NCBI GenBank assembly: GCA_963682025.1 | Contig: OY821517.1 | Coordinates: 51,160,662-51,224,661, forward strand | From: Cordilura impudica | Taxonomy: Eukaryota > Arthropoda > Insecta > Diptera > Scathophagidae | Length of the DNA: 64,000 nucleotides | Direction of reading: 5' to 3' | In this document: one piece after another, positions 1 through 11,885 of the stretch | How the letters are laid out: every line of letters starts with the position of its first letter | How positions within the stretch are numbered: position 1 is the first letter of the stretch | The notes under the pieces: model-generated | Told to the model about the DNA's origin: nothing | Database searches by the model: none | What the model saw: only the letters and a program-made list of their open reading frames with translations | Translations under genes and position numbers: made by a program

Positions 1-507
1 AACCTGCCACAAGACAAACGCTATTGAAATTGGTGAAAATTGGTGCATGTTCGGATCTAGTCCCCATTAAAAGGACCCCTATGAGATCGACTTAGCATGC
101 CATATGCTCCAAATCATAAGATAGATTTCAGTCAAATTGGGTTTGTGTGTGTTTATTTCACCCATTAATAGATAGTCCAAAAATAAATATTGTAGAAGAT
201 TTCTTAGTCATAGCCCTCATATAACGCTGCTTGCCGATCTTCACTTAAATCTATGAAAAGCAATATATTGAACAAATTTTTCTCAAATTAGGTTTGCATA
301 CGTTTTTTGCAAAAAAATATGGTCAGGAGCGGTCCATTTACCATTTCTGATATAAACTTTTTCAGATCTACAGTCAAAAAGTTAACAAAAATTCCACTTA
401 GATTTGGTTTACGCCTATTTTCCAACCCAATTAGTTAGACCTAAGACCAATTCTCTAAACGCATGGCATAGCTTATCTGTCTAGACCGACTATAATTTTC
501 TTACTTG
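1..507 (-). repeat. mini-me/DINE-1-like element, left end outside window
   Basis: Reverse-orientation copy of the commonest dispersed repeat here. Its 5' end (CAAGTAAGAAAATTATAGTC, read on the minus strand) lies at about 507, followed by the near-palindrome around TCTAGACCGA. The body has the recurring phrases about a pale 'AGATTTAAGTGAAGATCGG' block and a 'CATGTTCGGATCTAGTCCCC' block. The (ACGG)n microsatellite end would lie to the left of base 1. No coding capacity. These features match mini-me/DINE-1, non-autonomous Helitron-related repeats of flies. Confidence 0.75.
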
Positions 508-938
508 TGTTTTTAAGAAAATGTACTTTCAAATGAAAATTCACTGGTTGAAAAGTACCAGTTTTGCCATTTTTTTTGGCCGTTTTTACCCCATAAGAGC
601 TGGTGTAATCTACATATCAAATTTCACATTCCTAAGTTACTTTATAAATAAGATACACAAAGGTATCCTTTTGCATTTGCGGACAGTTTTTACTATCTTA
701 ACATCCGAATTTCTAAAAGTTTTCCTATCATCTGATGTTTCTATCTCTATTGAAATTCACATACTCTATTTTATATTCCTATATTCGTTTTTTTAGATGA
801 TACCAAATGAACAATTTTTCCCCTTTTTGGCCGCTTTTCCTACCCTAGACCTTAGAATTATCAATAAATTCATTATTGAATAATGCCCATGTATTAAGTG
901 GAGTCTGTATATCAAAATTCATATATGTAACCCGGTCT
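508..938. repeat. Copy of an AT-rich tandem repeat (CTCATCTGATGTTTC family)
   Basis: Contains AACATCCGAATTTCTAAAAG, then ATCTGATGTTTCTATCTCTA, then AACAATTTTTCCCC and a TGCCCATGTATTAAGTGGAG block. The same blocks in the same order recur in at least two units between 3441 and 4165. The open frame crossing 521-796 is not conserved in the other units, so I do not call it coding. The array is interrupted at about 939 by TE-1. Confidence 0.6.
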
Positions 939-3440
939 ATGAAAAGGTGGCTTATGACTCAAAAACAAAATTTTGATAAATCAGCTGTTAAAGACAAACA
1001 ATGCAGTTCGTCAGTTTTTTTTTTCGTTATCTCGTTGGTGCAATGACTTCTGTTTGTCTTTTCCGTTATGAACTAGTGAATAATGTCTGTCGATGAAGAA
1101 TATAGCGAGGTTTTTCAAAAATATTTTGGAGAAAATGAAGAGAATTATGATGATTCTTTCGATGATGTTGATATCAATTAAGATGAGGAACTACAATCAT
1201 TATTTCAAGCTGAAGATCAAAAGGAAGTGGAAAAAAGTTTTTTTTTACAATGGACTTGACTTCTATAGATAACAAAGAAGAGGAATTGGTAAATACATTT
1301 ATTTCGGAAGATTGCTGTAATAAGAAATGCCAAAAAATGATACCGCGAAAGATAATAGAAAATGTAAGAAACAACTATCTAGAATTATCAAAACATGAAC
1401 TTGATTTGGTTATGCTGAGCCATATCGAATCAGCAATAATGTGCACAGACAAACTTGGAGATGCCTACACAAAAATTACGAAATGGAGGAAACATGAAAG
1501 GCAAAAAGGTAAAGATGTTTAAAGGCATAAATTGATGTTCATTTTTTTTATCACTTACCTGTTTGCCGCTCTTTTTTCCTTTCTGTGCATACGTGTGGAA
1601 GAAAACGTTTTGAAAATTTACTTCGACATTTTCATATACATGGTACCATAACACGGGTACATGTGGTAGCAAATAAACCATCAACACATTGGAGAGCGTT
1701 TCAACCTTCTGACATCCAAAAGGCTTTCAAATTTATTGAGTATACAGCCGAACTATTGGCTCTTCCACTGCCAGGACGTTTACCCAAATTCAAAGATTTT
1801 CGTGTAATGAAGTTACCATCTAATAAGACAAAGGCCTCAGTTTATCGAAAATACATTGCTGCACTCGGTGATAATGAACTGAAGATGAGTATTTGTTCCT
1901 TTCGACGCATATGGGCCAAATACATACCTTATGTTACAGTAATGAAACCAGCGAATGATCTCTGTGATTACTGTCGTAGTAAGTAAGCCACTGTTTACTT
2001 CTTTTTAAGTTGTATCTATTGTAATTAAAATTGTCGTTTTCTTCAATAGTGAACACAATATCAATTACGCTAGCCAAAAACATTCCTGACCCTGACCGTG
2101 AAGAAAAGCTGAATCAATTTCTCGGTCACCTCCACAAAGCTCGAAATCAACGTGCATACTATCAAAAATGGTGTGACAATACTGATGATACTGTAAAGGT
2201 CATATCATCTGATTTCGCCAAACTGTTCATTATCCAGTGAGTCCTCAACAAGCGGGTACAGCTTACTTCAAGGCAACAAAGAAGTGCGCAGTCTTTGGAA
2301 TTACAGATGACAAAGGAAAATACAGGTTAGGATTTCATTGTACAAATTCAAATCACTTGCTTTGAAATTATTTTTTTTTTCGATAGTATAATTACATGAT
2401 ATATGAGGAACATGATATTGGCAAAGGTCCAAACACCGTTGTGAGCATCCTGCACTTGGAAACGTATTGCAAAAATGTCCAAACAATTGTCTTTTTTTCT
2501 GCGATAACTACGTTGGGTAGAACAAAAATAATGTTATGTTATCATATCTGCAATGGCGGTTGGTTCGAGGACTCAACACATCGATTTTATTGAATTTCTT
2601 TTAACAGGGCATACCAAGCTCGCCCTGGATCGCTTCTTCGGTATTTTCAAGGCCAAGTATGCTATTACTAATATTGATACGTATGAAGATTTACTGCAGT
2701 GCGTTGTACAATTGTCACCAGGTGGCCATAATACAGCTGTATCGTCGAAAAATGTCTTTTGGTATGAATGGGACAGTTATTTTAAACCATTCTACAAGCC
2801 ACTTGTTGGTACTACACAATTCCACCATTTTATAATGAACAAAAACTCATTAAAAACCAAAAAATTTGCGTACAGCGAGGATGTTGAATCATTTCAACTG
2901 TCATTAATCCCAGTTGATGGCAACATGCCCGAAATTATCCAACCAGTTGGTTTATCTCTGCAGCGTCAGTGGTACATTTATCAGAATCTCAGAAGCTTGG
3001 TTTCAGATCCCATGAATGCGGATATTTTGGCTCCATTGCCATCGAAAAAAATGCCTTCAAAAAAATCTGAAGATACTTTACCAGCCACAAAAGTGCATCG
3101 AAGGAACCCAAGGCTTCATGCTCAAAACCTGTAGCTTCATCGTCGAAACAGAAATCGAAACCTATAGCTGCATCGTCAAATCACGATCCAAAAAATAAAA
3201 AACTTAAGAAACCTACGAATTCAACTCCAATAAAAAAGCAAGAAAACGTAAGGCCTCATCTCCAGAAGAAAATTCAAAAAAACGAGCAACTTCAAAGGTT
3301 GCTAAATCAATATTTTTTGTGCAAAATAGCTTGTTTTTTTGGTAAAATCATTTTTGTAGCGCTCAGTCCTTTTTTTCATTTTCAATTCCATGTATTATCT
3401 TGATTATCGATTTTCAATAAAATTCTGTTTTTCTTTGATT
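939..3440 (+). mobile_element. TE-1: decayed DNA transposon with DDE-type transposase
   Basis: The segment sits between two stretches of the same tandem repeat, which is what an insertion would produce. It holds one degraded plus-strand transposase gene. I could not find convincing terminal inverted repeats or a target duplication, so both edges (about 939 and about 3440) are set only by where the surrounding repeat stops and resumes. The gene family occurs widely in arthropods, cnidarians and fish as uncharacterised proteins. Confidence 0.55.
1083..3342 (+). pseudogene. TE-1 transposase pseudogene (DDE fold, DNCxGQNKN-type)
   Basis: Fragmentary plus-strand gene. The likely start is the ATG at 1083 (MSVDEEYSEV), with an in-frame TAA near 1179. 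A Cys-rich N-terminal part (CCNKKCQK) follows at 1250-1522. The middle is recognisable at 1585-1986: HFHIHG, LPLPGRLPKFKD, LPSNKTK and a CDYC pair. A probable intron with GTAAGT...CAATAG borders lies at about 1979-2048, and another may start at 2326. The presumed catalytic Asp residues are SDFA (about 2206-2217), DNYVG (Asp codon 2503-2505) and GHTK...LDRFFG (Asp codon 2628-2630). A TAG at 2518-2520 sits where family members have Gln in the GQNKN block. A frameshift after 2220 and another near 3130 complete the damage. The Lys/Ser-rich tail ends near 3342. The gene cannot make an active protein. Confidence 0.65.
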
Positions 3441-4165
3441 TGTGCTCTTCTTTCCTTAACATCCTAAATTCCAAAAGTTTTCCTCTCATCTGATGTTTCT
3501 ATCTCTAGTGGAATCCACAAACTTTATTTTATATTCGTTTGTTTAGAAGATACCAAACATACAATTTTTCCCCTTTTTGGCCGTCTTTCCTACCCTAGTA
3601 ATAAATTCATCCTTGTCGGATGCCCACCTTTTGGGTGGAGTCTGTATACTAAAATTAATGTATATAAATAATTATGTTAAGAAGATGCAAAAAGATTCCA
3701 TTTTACCCCCTGAAGGCTCGAATTTTAAAAAACTTTATTCTTTGCCGATGTTTCTGTCTCTAGTGGAAACTATATATCAAATTTCATATTCCTAAATTAT
3801 TTTCTAAAAAGATGCAAAAATGTACAATTTTTGGCCGTTTTTATCCCCCCTTAACACCCGAATTTCCAAAAGTTTTCCTCTCATCTGATGTTTCAATCTC
3901 TAATGGAATCCACATACTACATCTGATATTCCTAGATTCGTTCGTTTAGAAGATACCAAATGTACAATTTTTCTCTTTTTGGGCCGTTTTTCCTCCCCTA
4001 GACGTTAGAATTAGCAATTGATTCATTCTGCACTGATGCCCACATATTCGATCCCAAAATATATTAATATGTTAAGATGATGCAGAAAGGTTCATTTTTT
4101 ATCCTGGGCCAATATTTGTTTCCCGGATGGAGTCTATACAGCAAATTTCATATTCCTAGATTCAT
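3441..4165. repeat. Tandem AT-rich repeat, two or more further units
   Basis: Two diverged units start near 3455 and 3850. Each has AACATCC/AACACCCGAATTTCC, the TCCTCTCATCTGATGTTTC block, the GAAGATACCAAA block and a TGCCCACNTNTTNGG..GGAGTCT block. They match the segment at 508-938. No conserved reading frame. Confidence 0.6.
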
Positions 4166-4335
4166 ATGTTACCACTTGCCCCCTCTTTCGCCACTTTTCC
4201 TCCCTTAGTTAAGGAATTTCTAAAAACCCGTTCTAGTGGATCTTTACGCCGAGAGAAGAATATAGATTCCAAATTTCAAGTTTCTGCGTCGAAGGGTTTC
4301 GGCTGGGCGACGATAAACATCTGCGCAACTCTCTT

Positions 4336-4706
4336 ATATATCTATAATATTAACAGGCTAGGCGATTTCTTGTCACCGATGTTTTGTTCTACCGTTTTAT
4401 ACCGATTTTGACCAAACGTATATTTTTATCCGTTTTGCGGGTTTACAGATTTCTAAATTTTTTCCATTATTTTGAGTATATTGGATTTAAAGTTGCTACT
4501 AACACATACATAAAATTATACAATGCTATGTCTGTGTTTGTTAAATTTGTTAATGTGTTTGTAATAGAAATGAGTTTGTTTCTTTTTGTGTTGATTTGTT
4601 CATTGACTTTAATTGATTAACATACTTTTAGGGTTTTTATTTAATGCAAAAATAAAAATTCCTAGAATTCGCACTCGAATTTAGAGGGCTGGAATCTGCT
4701 AGTATA
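4336..4706 (+). repeat. Rep-A, about 370-bp dispersed repeat, copy 1
   Basis: Begins CTATAATATTAACAGGC and ends GGGCTGGAATCTGCTAGTAT. Four copies of nearly equal length occur in the window (also 11886, 33146 and, inverted, 34776). The shared ends and constant length show that this is one mobile family. The termini are weakly complementary (TCTATAATA / TATTAGCAGA-like). I see no RNA polymerase III boxes and no coding potential; the 78-residue frame at 4384-4620 is simply read through it. Confidence 0.65.
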
Positions 4707-5319
4707 GATTAAATCTTATAATAAACTATTTTTAAAACAATATAACTCAGAATCACTTTCCAAGTCAATTTAGCGATGTCCCTCCATCCGTGTAAGCTTT
4801 GCAATGAAACTGCAGGTCGCAAATATGAATATATTTTGATGAAATTTCGCATATAAGTTTCTATCGGCCATGCAATTAACCCCATTGAAGAAAATCGGTT
4901 CATGTTCAGACCCAGTCCCCATACAAATGACTCCTACGAGATCGACTTAAATTGTCATAAATCATCACATAGATCTCGGTTAAATTGGGTCTGGGTATGT
5001 TTTTACTTACATTTCTCAGTAGTCCAAAAATAAACCCTACAGGACAACTCCCCCATTTTCACTTAAATCTAACAAAAAACAAAAATATTTCACATATTTT
5101 TCTAGAATTTGGTTAGTGTATGTTTTTGCAAAATATAAGTAACCTTACCAACTGTGGTCTGGATCGGTTCATTTTTCGAACAACTCCCCATATAGATGTT
5201 GCATCCATTAAGAACTCTTTCATATCTGCAGCCAATAAAAAACAGTAAAATACCACTCAAATTTGGCTTATGTTCACTTTCTATAGTCGGTTTAAGCCGA
5301 CTATCATTTTCTTATTTGT
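4707..5319 (-). repeat. mini-me/DINE-1-like element, nearly full length
   Basis: Reverse copy. The conserved core (rc of AAATTGACTTGG...GTGATTCTGAGTT) is at about 4745-4790. The 5' end, with the GGTTTAAGCCGACTAT near-palindrome and CAAATAAGAAAATGATAG, is at 5285-5319. It directly abuts Rep-A copy 1. The microsatellite between the core and the body is eroded to TCCCTCCATCCGTG. Confidence 0.7.
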
Positions 5320-6284
5320 TTTTTAATACATTCGGGAGTATTGATAAGAACACACTGAAGTTTGAAATTGCTTAATATCTTAATTTTTAAAAATCCTTTC
5401 TCAAGTTTAGCAATTAAATTTTCACAACTTTAAATTAACCGCTAGAATTAAAATAATTTTTAATTTGCCATTGAAACAATGCAATAATTACAAAGTCACA
5501 TATGGTAGTATAATTGACCTTAGATTTCTTTTAATGTCATTTCGTTGTTAAATTTTTATTTAAATGAATAATTAAATATATGAAAAAATATTCAAAATGC
5601 AATATCGGTTGTCAGTTCGCATTGATATCACTAAAAGCATCACCATAAATCAATAGCCACATAACTGCAGTAAAAGTGAAATTGTGGAAATTTTTAAAAC
5701 AACAATATACATTACGGTTTACATCGCGGTCAACACTTTTAGCTTGCCAGAAAAAAAAAGCACCCCAAACAACGAAAAACAATTATTTTTTTAACAATCT
5801 TGTCATTTTGTCATGCTTTATCAATATTTATATTGCAAAAAGTGAATTTATAATTAACTTGTTTCCGTAAAATACAACAAAAAAAAAAACACCTGTCAGG
5901 TAATAATGGAAAAATATTGATGAAGGATTATGATCTCAGCACGTACTGCATCAAGTCAGTGAATTATGTTGTATTATTTGAGCAAAAATATTAAAGTGTA
6001 GGTTGTTTTTCCCACACATATAAAAAACGAAATTTTTTAATATGATGAGAGTTTAGATATACAAATATTATTTCTTAAATAAAAAAAAAAATGATATATT
6101 CCTCAAATATTAAAACTGTGCTTGATTCTGACTTTTTTGCTTGCTATTTTTTGGAATATCTCTTTTTGAAAATGATATTTACGAATAAACATGTTTTTTT
6201 CCCACAATCCCAAACATGCGATTTTTCCCAATTTTCAACCATGCATTGAGTCTATATCAATTTAATTATAATAGATTTCAGTTG
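5320..6284. other. AT-rich sequence without recognisable features
   Basis: Long A/T runs and no frame with recognisable protein similarity. The 64-residue frame at 5676-5870 is low-complexity and I do not call it. No repeat shared with other parts of the window was noticed. Confidence 0.5.
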
Positions 6285-6288
6285 AATA

Positions 6289-6298
6289 ATTTTTATTT

Positions 6299-6329
<31 letters not shown>

Positions 6330-6336
6330 TTTTTTT
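6289..6336 (-). repeat. (AAAT)n tail of non-LTR element
   Basis: About ten ATTT tetramers on the plus strand at the 3' border of the minus-strand retrotransposon. Read on the element's own strand this is a (TAAA)n tail. Confidence 0.8.
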
Positions 6337-6699
6337 AATCTATACAGCACAACAAGAACTAGTCTTATCTAATAGTACTGGGAGAATAATGGCACATTAT
6401 GATTTTTTTATTAAATAAAAAAGAAAAATTCTTAATACTTATTATTTTAAAGAATAAGTTAACTAAAAAAGGTGTTATTAAAAAAATATTGTTAAATCAA
6501 AACTATATTAAGACGACAAGTTTACATTTAATAAAACTGGAAACAAATAACATGTCATCAAATCATCAATATCAAAAAGAAAAAAAAAGTTAATACATTT
6601 TTGCTTATAAAAGTTGTATAAGATTATTGTGCTAAGATGTTATATATATATTGCAATTTTGAAATGCCTTGCATTGCTTATGATTTGAATATTGGGTGG

Positions 6700-8940
6700 A
6701 AGTTGGCGCTAAAGGTTAATAGCATTGAAAAAAAGTGATTTTTCGTTATATCTTTTTGAAAGCGAAATGTATTTATTTTGTACCCTCTGTCAGACCTTGA
6801 AAAGATTAATCTATTGTATAGGTATTCAGCCTGTTTTGTGTAAATCACTTTATGAAAAAACAGTAATGTTCAAAGTTTTACCATGCTTTCGAATGACATA
6901 TTACATATTTTTTTAGAGAACTGTGAGATTCTACTTCTCCTACTGCGACCAAACACATATCTGGCAATATTATTTTACATCACATTAAACCTTTTCATAA
7001 TTAATGTATCACAGCTAGTGAATAATTCACATCCGTACAGAAGTGTAGGCAACAAATAACTCTTGGCTAGTAACATTCGAATATTAAAAGGTGTATAATA
7101 CTGCGACATTCAAAGGTTTCTTAACATTGCATAAGTTCTACCACATACAACATTTATGTGATTTGACCAGTCTAACTTCTTGTTAAGAATAACACCAAGA
7201 TTTTTGGCAGTTTCATCTATCGCGATGATAGAATTACCTATTCGAATCAGTGGTAAACAGACTCAATTTTCTCAATTATCATGGCTTTCGACTTCTGTGC
7301 ATTTATAGAGAGTCCGTTGGCCGATGCCCATTCCTTTATACTGTATAGATCATAATTAATTTTTGCAATGCAATTATTGACATCAGATGGTTTACAACTT
7401 ATAAAAAGTTGGACATCATCTGCATACATATGTATTCCATAAAAACTGAGTCGAGAGGGTAAGTCGTTAGAATATAATACATGCAGTATTGGGCCAAGTA
7501 TGGAACCTTGCGGTATGCCTCTCGTAGTTGAACAACTATAGGATTTATCGGACCCATGGTATACTGATTGGCTTCTATTACACAAATATGAATAAATAAG
7601 CTTTACAGCAGTTGGTGGAAAGTGAAACATGTTCATCAGTTTTTGGCAAAGAATTGAAAAGTCTACTGTATCAAATGCCTTAGAATGATCAAGCAAAATG
7701 AGAAGTGATACCATACTGTCATCAATATTCACTCTAAGCTCCTCTGTAACTTCAATTAAGGCAGAAATATAACTGTGTTTTGATCTGAAACCAGATTCCT
7801 TGTGGGTGAGAAGAGAATTTTCATGTAACAAGTGGTTCATCTGTGTGTGAACTAAACGTTCGAAAACTTTAGATAGAAAATGTAGTATAGCTATCGGACG
7901 ATATGTATTATCAGCTTTTGGCATAGGAATAATCTTTGCGTGTTTCCACGCTGATGGAAAAGTAGAAGTAGTAAGAATCATGTTGAAAAGATGTGTTATA
8001 TGTAAAAGAGTTTAAGTAATGATTATCTTCATAAATTTTGGGTGAATTCCATCATATCCCACAGAGTTGGATTTAATACTTAATAAAGATTCTAGAACGT
8101 CATCTTGTGTGAAATATATAAAATTAAAACATATTTATACTCATGGTATTACAAAAATTATCATAAAAGTTAACATTTACTTCTGGCATGATTCAGTTGA
8201 TTAATATCAATTGCATTGCCAATTTTAGTTATACTGTTAATAGTACCTAAATTTTGAATTTCTCTCCACTTCTTCTTCGAGCAAATAGCTGATTCAAACT
8301 TTTCTTTATAAAATATTGATTTTGAGTATCTTATTTTTGAATTCACTTTTCTTTTAGCATCTCTAAAAGCATTATGGAGCTCGGTTGTTCTAAATCGGTC
8401 TCATTTTTCATAGGCTAAGTTTCTTTCTTTATTTCGCTACAAAACCATGGTTTTCCATTTCGTATTTTATTCACCTTTATTGGGACATATTTTTCATATA
8501 AGTAAAGAATATTGTTTTGTAAAAAAGTTAATTGCTCATCTACGGTGGGCATGAGAAAGACTTGGTTCCATGAAATGGTCGACAACTCAGTTTCAAACGA
8601 TTGAAAATCCAAGTTTTTAAAGTTTCTAAACCTTATTGTTTGTGATTGTACTTGATTTTTTTATATTGCAGTCATAAGACAAAAAAAATTAAATCATGTT
8701 TTGACAACATGGACGCGGAGAGCTGATCAAAGAGTTATAGTTTTGAATGATCATTAATGAAATACAGATCAAGTAGTGTACTTGAAGTCTTTGTAAAGTG
8801 AGTTGCAATGGAACAATTAACTAACATCAATCCAATGGCATTCATATCATCCTTTAAACTTCGATCAGCTAATATATTTTCATTGAAGTCTCCAGCAATA
8901 ATAATAACATTTTGGGATATATTTTCATATGCGTATGATT
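6700..8940 (-). pseudogene. Endonuclease/reverse transcriptase pseudogene of the 6.3-9.0 kb non-LTR element
   Basis: Domains in order on the minus strand: APE-type endonuclease tail with AGDFNENI near 8890, a STLLDLYFIN block near 8770 and a degraded S-x-HD site near 8715; a linker (8415-8612, KPWFCSEIKK); reverse transcriptase at 7247-7981 with YRPIAILHFLSKVFERL, the first catalytic Asp in LDHSKAFDTVD, GIPQGSILGP and an intact MYADDVQLF (codons 7415-7426). Then a C-terminal part continues in other frames with LGVILNKKLDW, NNIARYVFG and LYNRLIFSRS down to about 6780. Stops and frame changes at about 8730, 8615, 8000 and 7100 inactivate it. Confidence 0.75.
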
Positions 8941-9035
8941 AATATTTCATATACTCTCAATATTTGTTATACGTTTGTTGTTTATAGATGTGTATCAGAG
9001 AACTGCAACTGCTGATTGAGAAACGTCCATACTTA

Positions 9036-9479
9036 AGTGACTGATACACGACATCAAACTAGCGTCAACATTTTTGGTTATGTGCGTGTTTTGATTTAAC
9101 GTACACGTTGCGGTTTGACGTCGTCTATCATCAAAATTCGTCAATGTTCATTTCGTGTTGCGTGGCGTGATGTGCACATCGCACGGAAAAATGGAGAAGC
9201 AGAATTTAATTTTAGAACTGCTAGAAGTGTATCGTTCTTGTTGACGTTGTGGGATACAAAATGTAAGGAACATGCTAAGAAACATGTGAAAAATGTACAA
9301 TACGAAATTTTTCCGCAGAATTTTTTTTTATTATTAATTTTTTTTTTTTATTATTCATTACTTTTTCTCTTTCTTTCGCTCAGAATAATTTGCGTGCTGA
9401 CACTTTGAAGACCGATTAAAAATGAATATTAAAGAGAGAATTTGACCGCGTCTATCACCTCTTTCATGTATCAGTCACT
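9036..9479 (+). mobile_element. Miniature PIF/Harbinger-like element, 444 bp
   Basis: Bounded by 16-bp inverted ends: AGTGACTGATACACGA at 9036 and the complement of AAGTGACTGATACATGA ending at 9479. A TTA triplet lies directly outside each end (9033-9035 and 9480-9482). A 3-bp TWA duplication is characteristic of PIF/Harbinger. The interior carries a short MADF-domain coding remnant, and the second protein of PIF/Harbinger elements is a Myb/MADF-type DNA-binding protein. The transposase gene itself is absent, so the copy is non-autonomous. Confidence 0.6.
9191..9319 (+). pseudogene. MADF-domain protein remnant
   Basis: The ATG at 9191 opens MEKQNLILELLEVYRS. After a 1-nt frame change near 9240 the reading continues as LWDTKCKEHAKKHVKNVQYE. 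The pattern (hydrophobic LI-x-LV/LL, then LWD, then a KxxY/A basic stretch) is that of the first two-thirds of a MADF DNA-binding domain. The fragment is about 40 residues, half a domain. Its position inside a TTA-flanked inverted-repeat element suggests the accessory protein of a PIF/Harbinger transposon rather than a host gene. Confidence 0.45.
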
Positions 9480-9683
9480 TTACATTTTAAATCAAACAAA
9501 CCGTGTGCTTCTTGTTGCGTCTCTAAATAAAATCATCGGTCGTTTTCATACCATTCATTCATGTTCGTTTGATTCAACGACGATTATTTTCATTAAGAAT
9601 ATATAACAAAAAAACGGAAATAAATGCGAATAAGTTTATTCGTTATTGAAACCAAATAAAAGCAAAATAATTTCATAATAAAC

Positions 9684-9990
9684 AAGTAAGAGTGTTAAAT
9701 TCGGCAATCTTTGATACCCTCCACCTCGGTTTGAGTATTGCAAATAAATATAAACAAAATATTTGAAAAAGTAAATAATTTGTCAAACTTAATACCAAAT
9801 TATTTCAGCAAATTCCTTGGTTTGATCTGGATTTTTGTTTATTCCAAGAGTTTATATGTAGAGCTCTCTCACATTAGTTATTCGCGCTACAGCGAGGAAA
9901 GAGAGTTTTCGTCTTTTCTATTATTTTTGCTTTTTGGTCATCCTGGTTGCTGATCGGCATGCATTTAGGTTATATATGCATGCGTTTCCG
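9684..9990 (+). repeat. mini-me/DINE-1-like element, CAAGTAAGAGTG subtype
   Basis: Starts CAAGTAAGAGTGTTAAATTC, then CGGCAATCTTTGATACCCTC. This is the 5' signature of the drosophilid/muscoid mini-me subtype with a TTCGGC..GCCGAA palindrome. The 3' border is not clear; I stop where the resemblance ends. A second copy of this subtype starts at 45497. Confidence 0.5.
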
Positions 9991-11885
9991 GTTATACGAC
10001 ATAACCTCTCGTGTAATATAGTTTAAGTTTTTGCAAATTAAAAAGTTCACCCTAACCTCCATTGCGAAGGTAATGGTTGTGTAGGGTGGCTATCTATATT
10101 AAATCGTGCTAATTGGAGATGGCTGTATATTTTCTTTTAACTGGCCAAATAATTCTTCATTGCGGCCGTATAGGTTGCATCGAGTAACAAAATAATAACC
10201 AAAAAAAAAGCTCCCTCAATTTTTTTTTGTTAAAATATTGCCATATTTTGAAAGTAAATTTTTTTTTACATACTAAAAGGAAGGTTTCACTATTTACACA
10301 ATACAATACAAAATCTAACCCAGTGATGCCAACTTTTGATTTTGAATTAAATAATGTTAATAAAATATATTTTCATTTATTGATTCCAAATACTACTACC
10401 TGGGAATTAGTATCGAGCTTAAATTTTTTGGGTTTTACCTTGCCTACCACGAAGTCAAATATTTAAGTCACCATGAACACTGGTTCAAATTAGGGATGCC
10501 AAACGCAAAAAACCAAATGTCCCAAAAATTTTAAATGAAATAATTTGTTATCTTTATTTTCTGAAAAACTTAAAAATTTCATCCAAAGAAATTGTAAAAA
10601 CTAATATATAAATAGCATTCTCAATTGAGGTTTTCTAAACTTCATTGAATTTAAATTAATGTTTTCTGATCCTGAAATGCTATTAATGTCTCCTAATCGC
10701 AATATTTTTTTTTTTTCTATGTAAGCATTTTTTAAATGGAAATATATTTGGTGTTTTCTGAATTACAATATAATTAAAGAATAAAATTTATATTTTAAAA
10801 ATTCAATTGATGTCTTCTAAATTTCAAGTTATTATTTCCGGCGTTTTGATATGATTTTCTGAAATTCAATTGATATTTTTTAATTTATATTTGGAAATCT
10901 GAATTCCAATTTTTAGAATTAATATTTTCTTAAATTTGAATGGAAAATTTTAAAGGTGCAATTTTGTGTTTGTGTGAATAATAATGCTTTAGTAATTAGA
11001 AACAATTTTTAAAAATTAGATGTAATCGCAATCAGATATTTTGTAGGTAAGGAAGAATAGTAATTTTATATAACTATGTAGAACTGTTTTGAAAGCAAAA
11101 AAAAAACTCACTGATGAGCTCGGTAACCCTATTTTGTAAACACAACAAAAAGTTAATATGCCAAACTTTTGGTCATATTTATAAAAGAATAATGGAAGAA
11201 CGTATGATTTCAAAGTTATATGGCTTATCTTAAAGCCTATAGAATACCAAATATTACTTAATTTTTTTTAGATTTTATGTTATTTTTCACGATTTTTTTT
11301 GGTGCTTGAAAACAGAAGTTTTAATTTTTTCATATTTTATTTTAATTTTGATAGGATGATGGCGAAGTGCTTTTACAAGATTGTTAATGTTCTAATTTTT
11401 GTGTATTGGCAATTATAAAACTGCAAATTTGTTAATGAACTCAGCACAATAAAAAATTTGCCTGCGCTACCTGAATTATTTTTGAGCGGCCCAAAAATTT
11501 CAGTGTTCAAATTTTGTGAATTCAATATAATAGGAAATTTACACTCAAAAATAAAAAAAAAACGAAATTTGCTTGCACCACCTAAATTATTTTTTAAATT
11601 TAAAATAATTTAAATAATTAGAAACTTTTGACCTGATGTCAGCTCAAAAAATGAATTTAACATAGTAAAAAATTTGCACTTAAAAATTTAAATCAACGAA
11701 ATTTAAAACAAGCAATAATGAGGACCTTTTCAATATGTTGGCGGCTTTTCCAGACCCACTAAATTCATCACGAAGACATGTAAGATCTCGAAAGGATTTG
11801 GAGTGAACATAATTATAGCTCCGATATGTTAAGTCTATTAGATATCGCTCCCAATGTTAATGACTATTTTGAAGAGAACTAACTT
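9991..11885. other. AT-rich sequence; one imperfect stem-loop, no gene
   Basis: No frame with recognisable similarity. An imperfect hairpin lies at about 10048-10088 (CACCCTAAC..CCATT pairing with AATGGTTGTGTAGGGTG). The rest is A/T-rich with many TTTTAAATTT-like runs. The short frames at 10227-10466 and 11016-11213 look random. Confidence 0.5.

Larger units (their letters stand above)
6285..8990 (-). mobile_element. 5'-truncated non-LTR retrotransposon (CR1/jockey group)
   Basis: Minus-strand element. Its 3' end is an (AAAT)n tail (plus strand ATTT repeats at about 6289-6336), typical of CR1-like elements. Reading from 8990 downward there is the C-terminal half of an endonuclease, a linker, reverse transcriptase and a C-terminal domain. 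ORF1 and the N-terminal endonuclease are missing, as expected after incomplete reverse transcription. Length is about 2.7 kb against the 4-5 kb usual for complete elements. Confidence 0.75.

Noticed and set aside
521..796. 91-residue plus-strand frame with hydrophobic composition
   Set aside because: Lies in a tandem AT-rich repeat whose other units do not keep the frame open.
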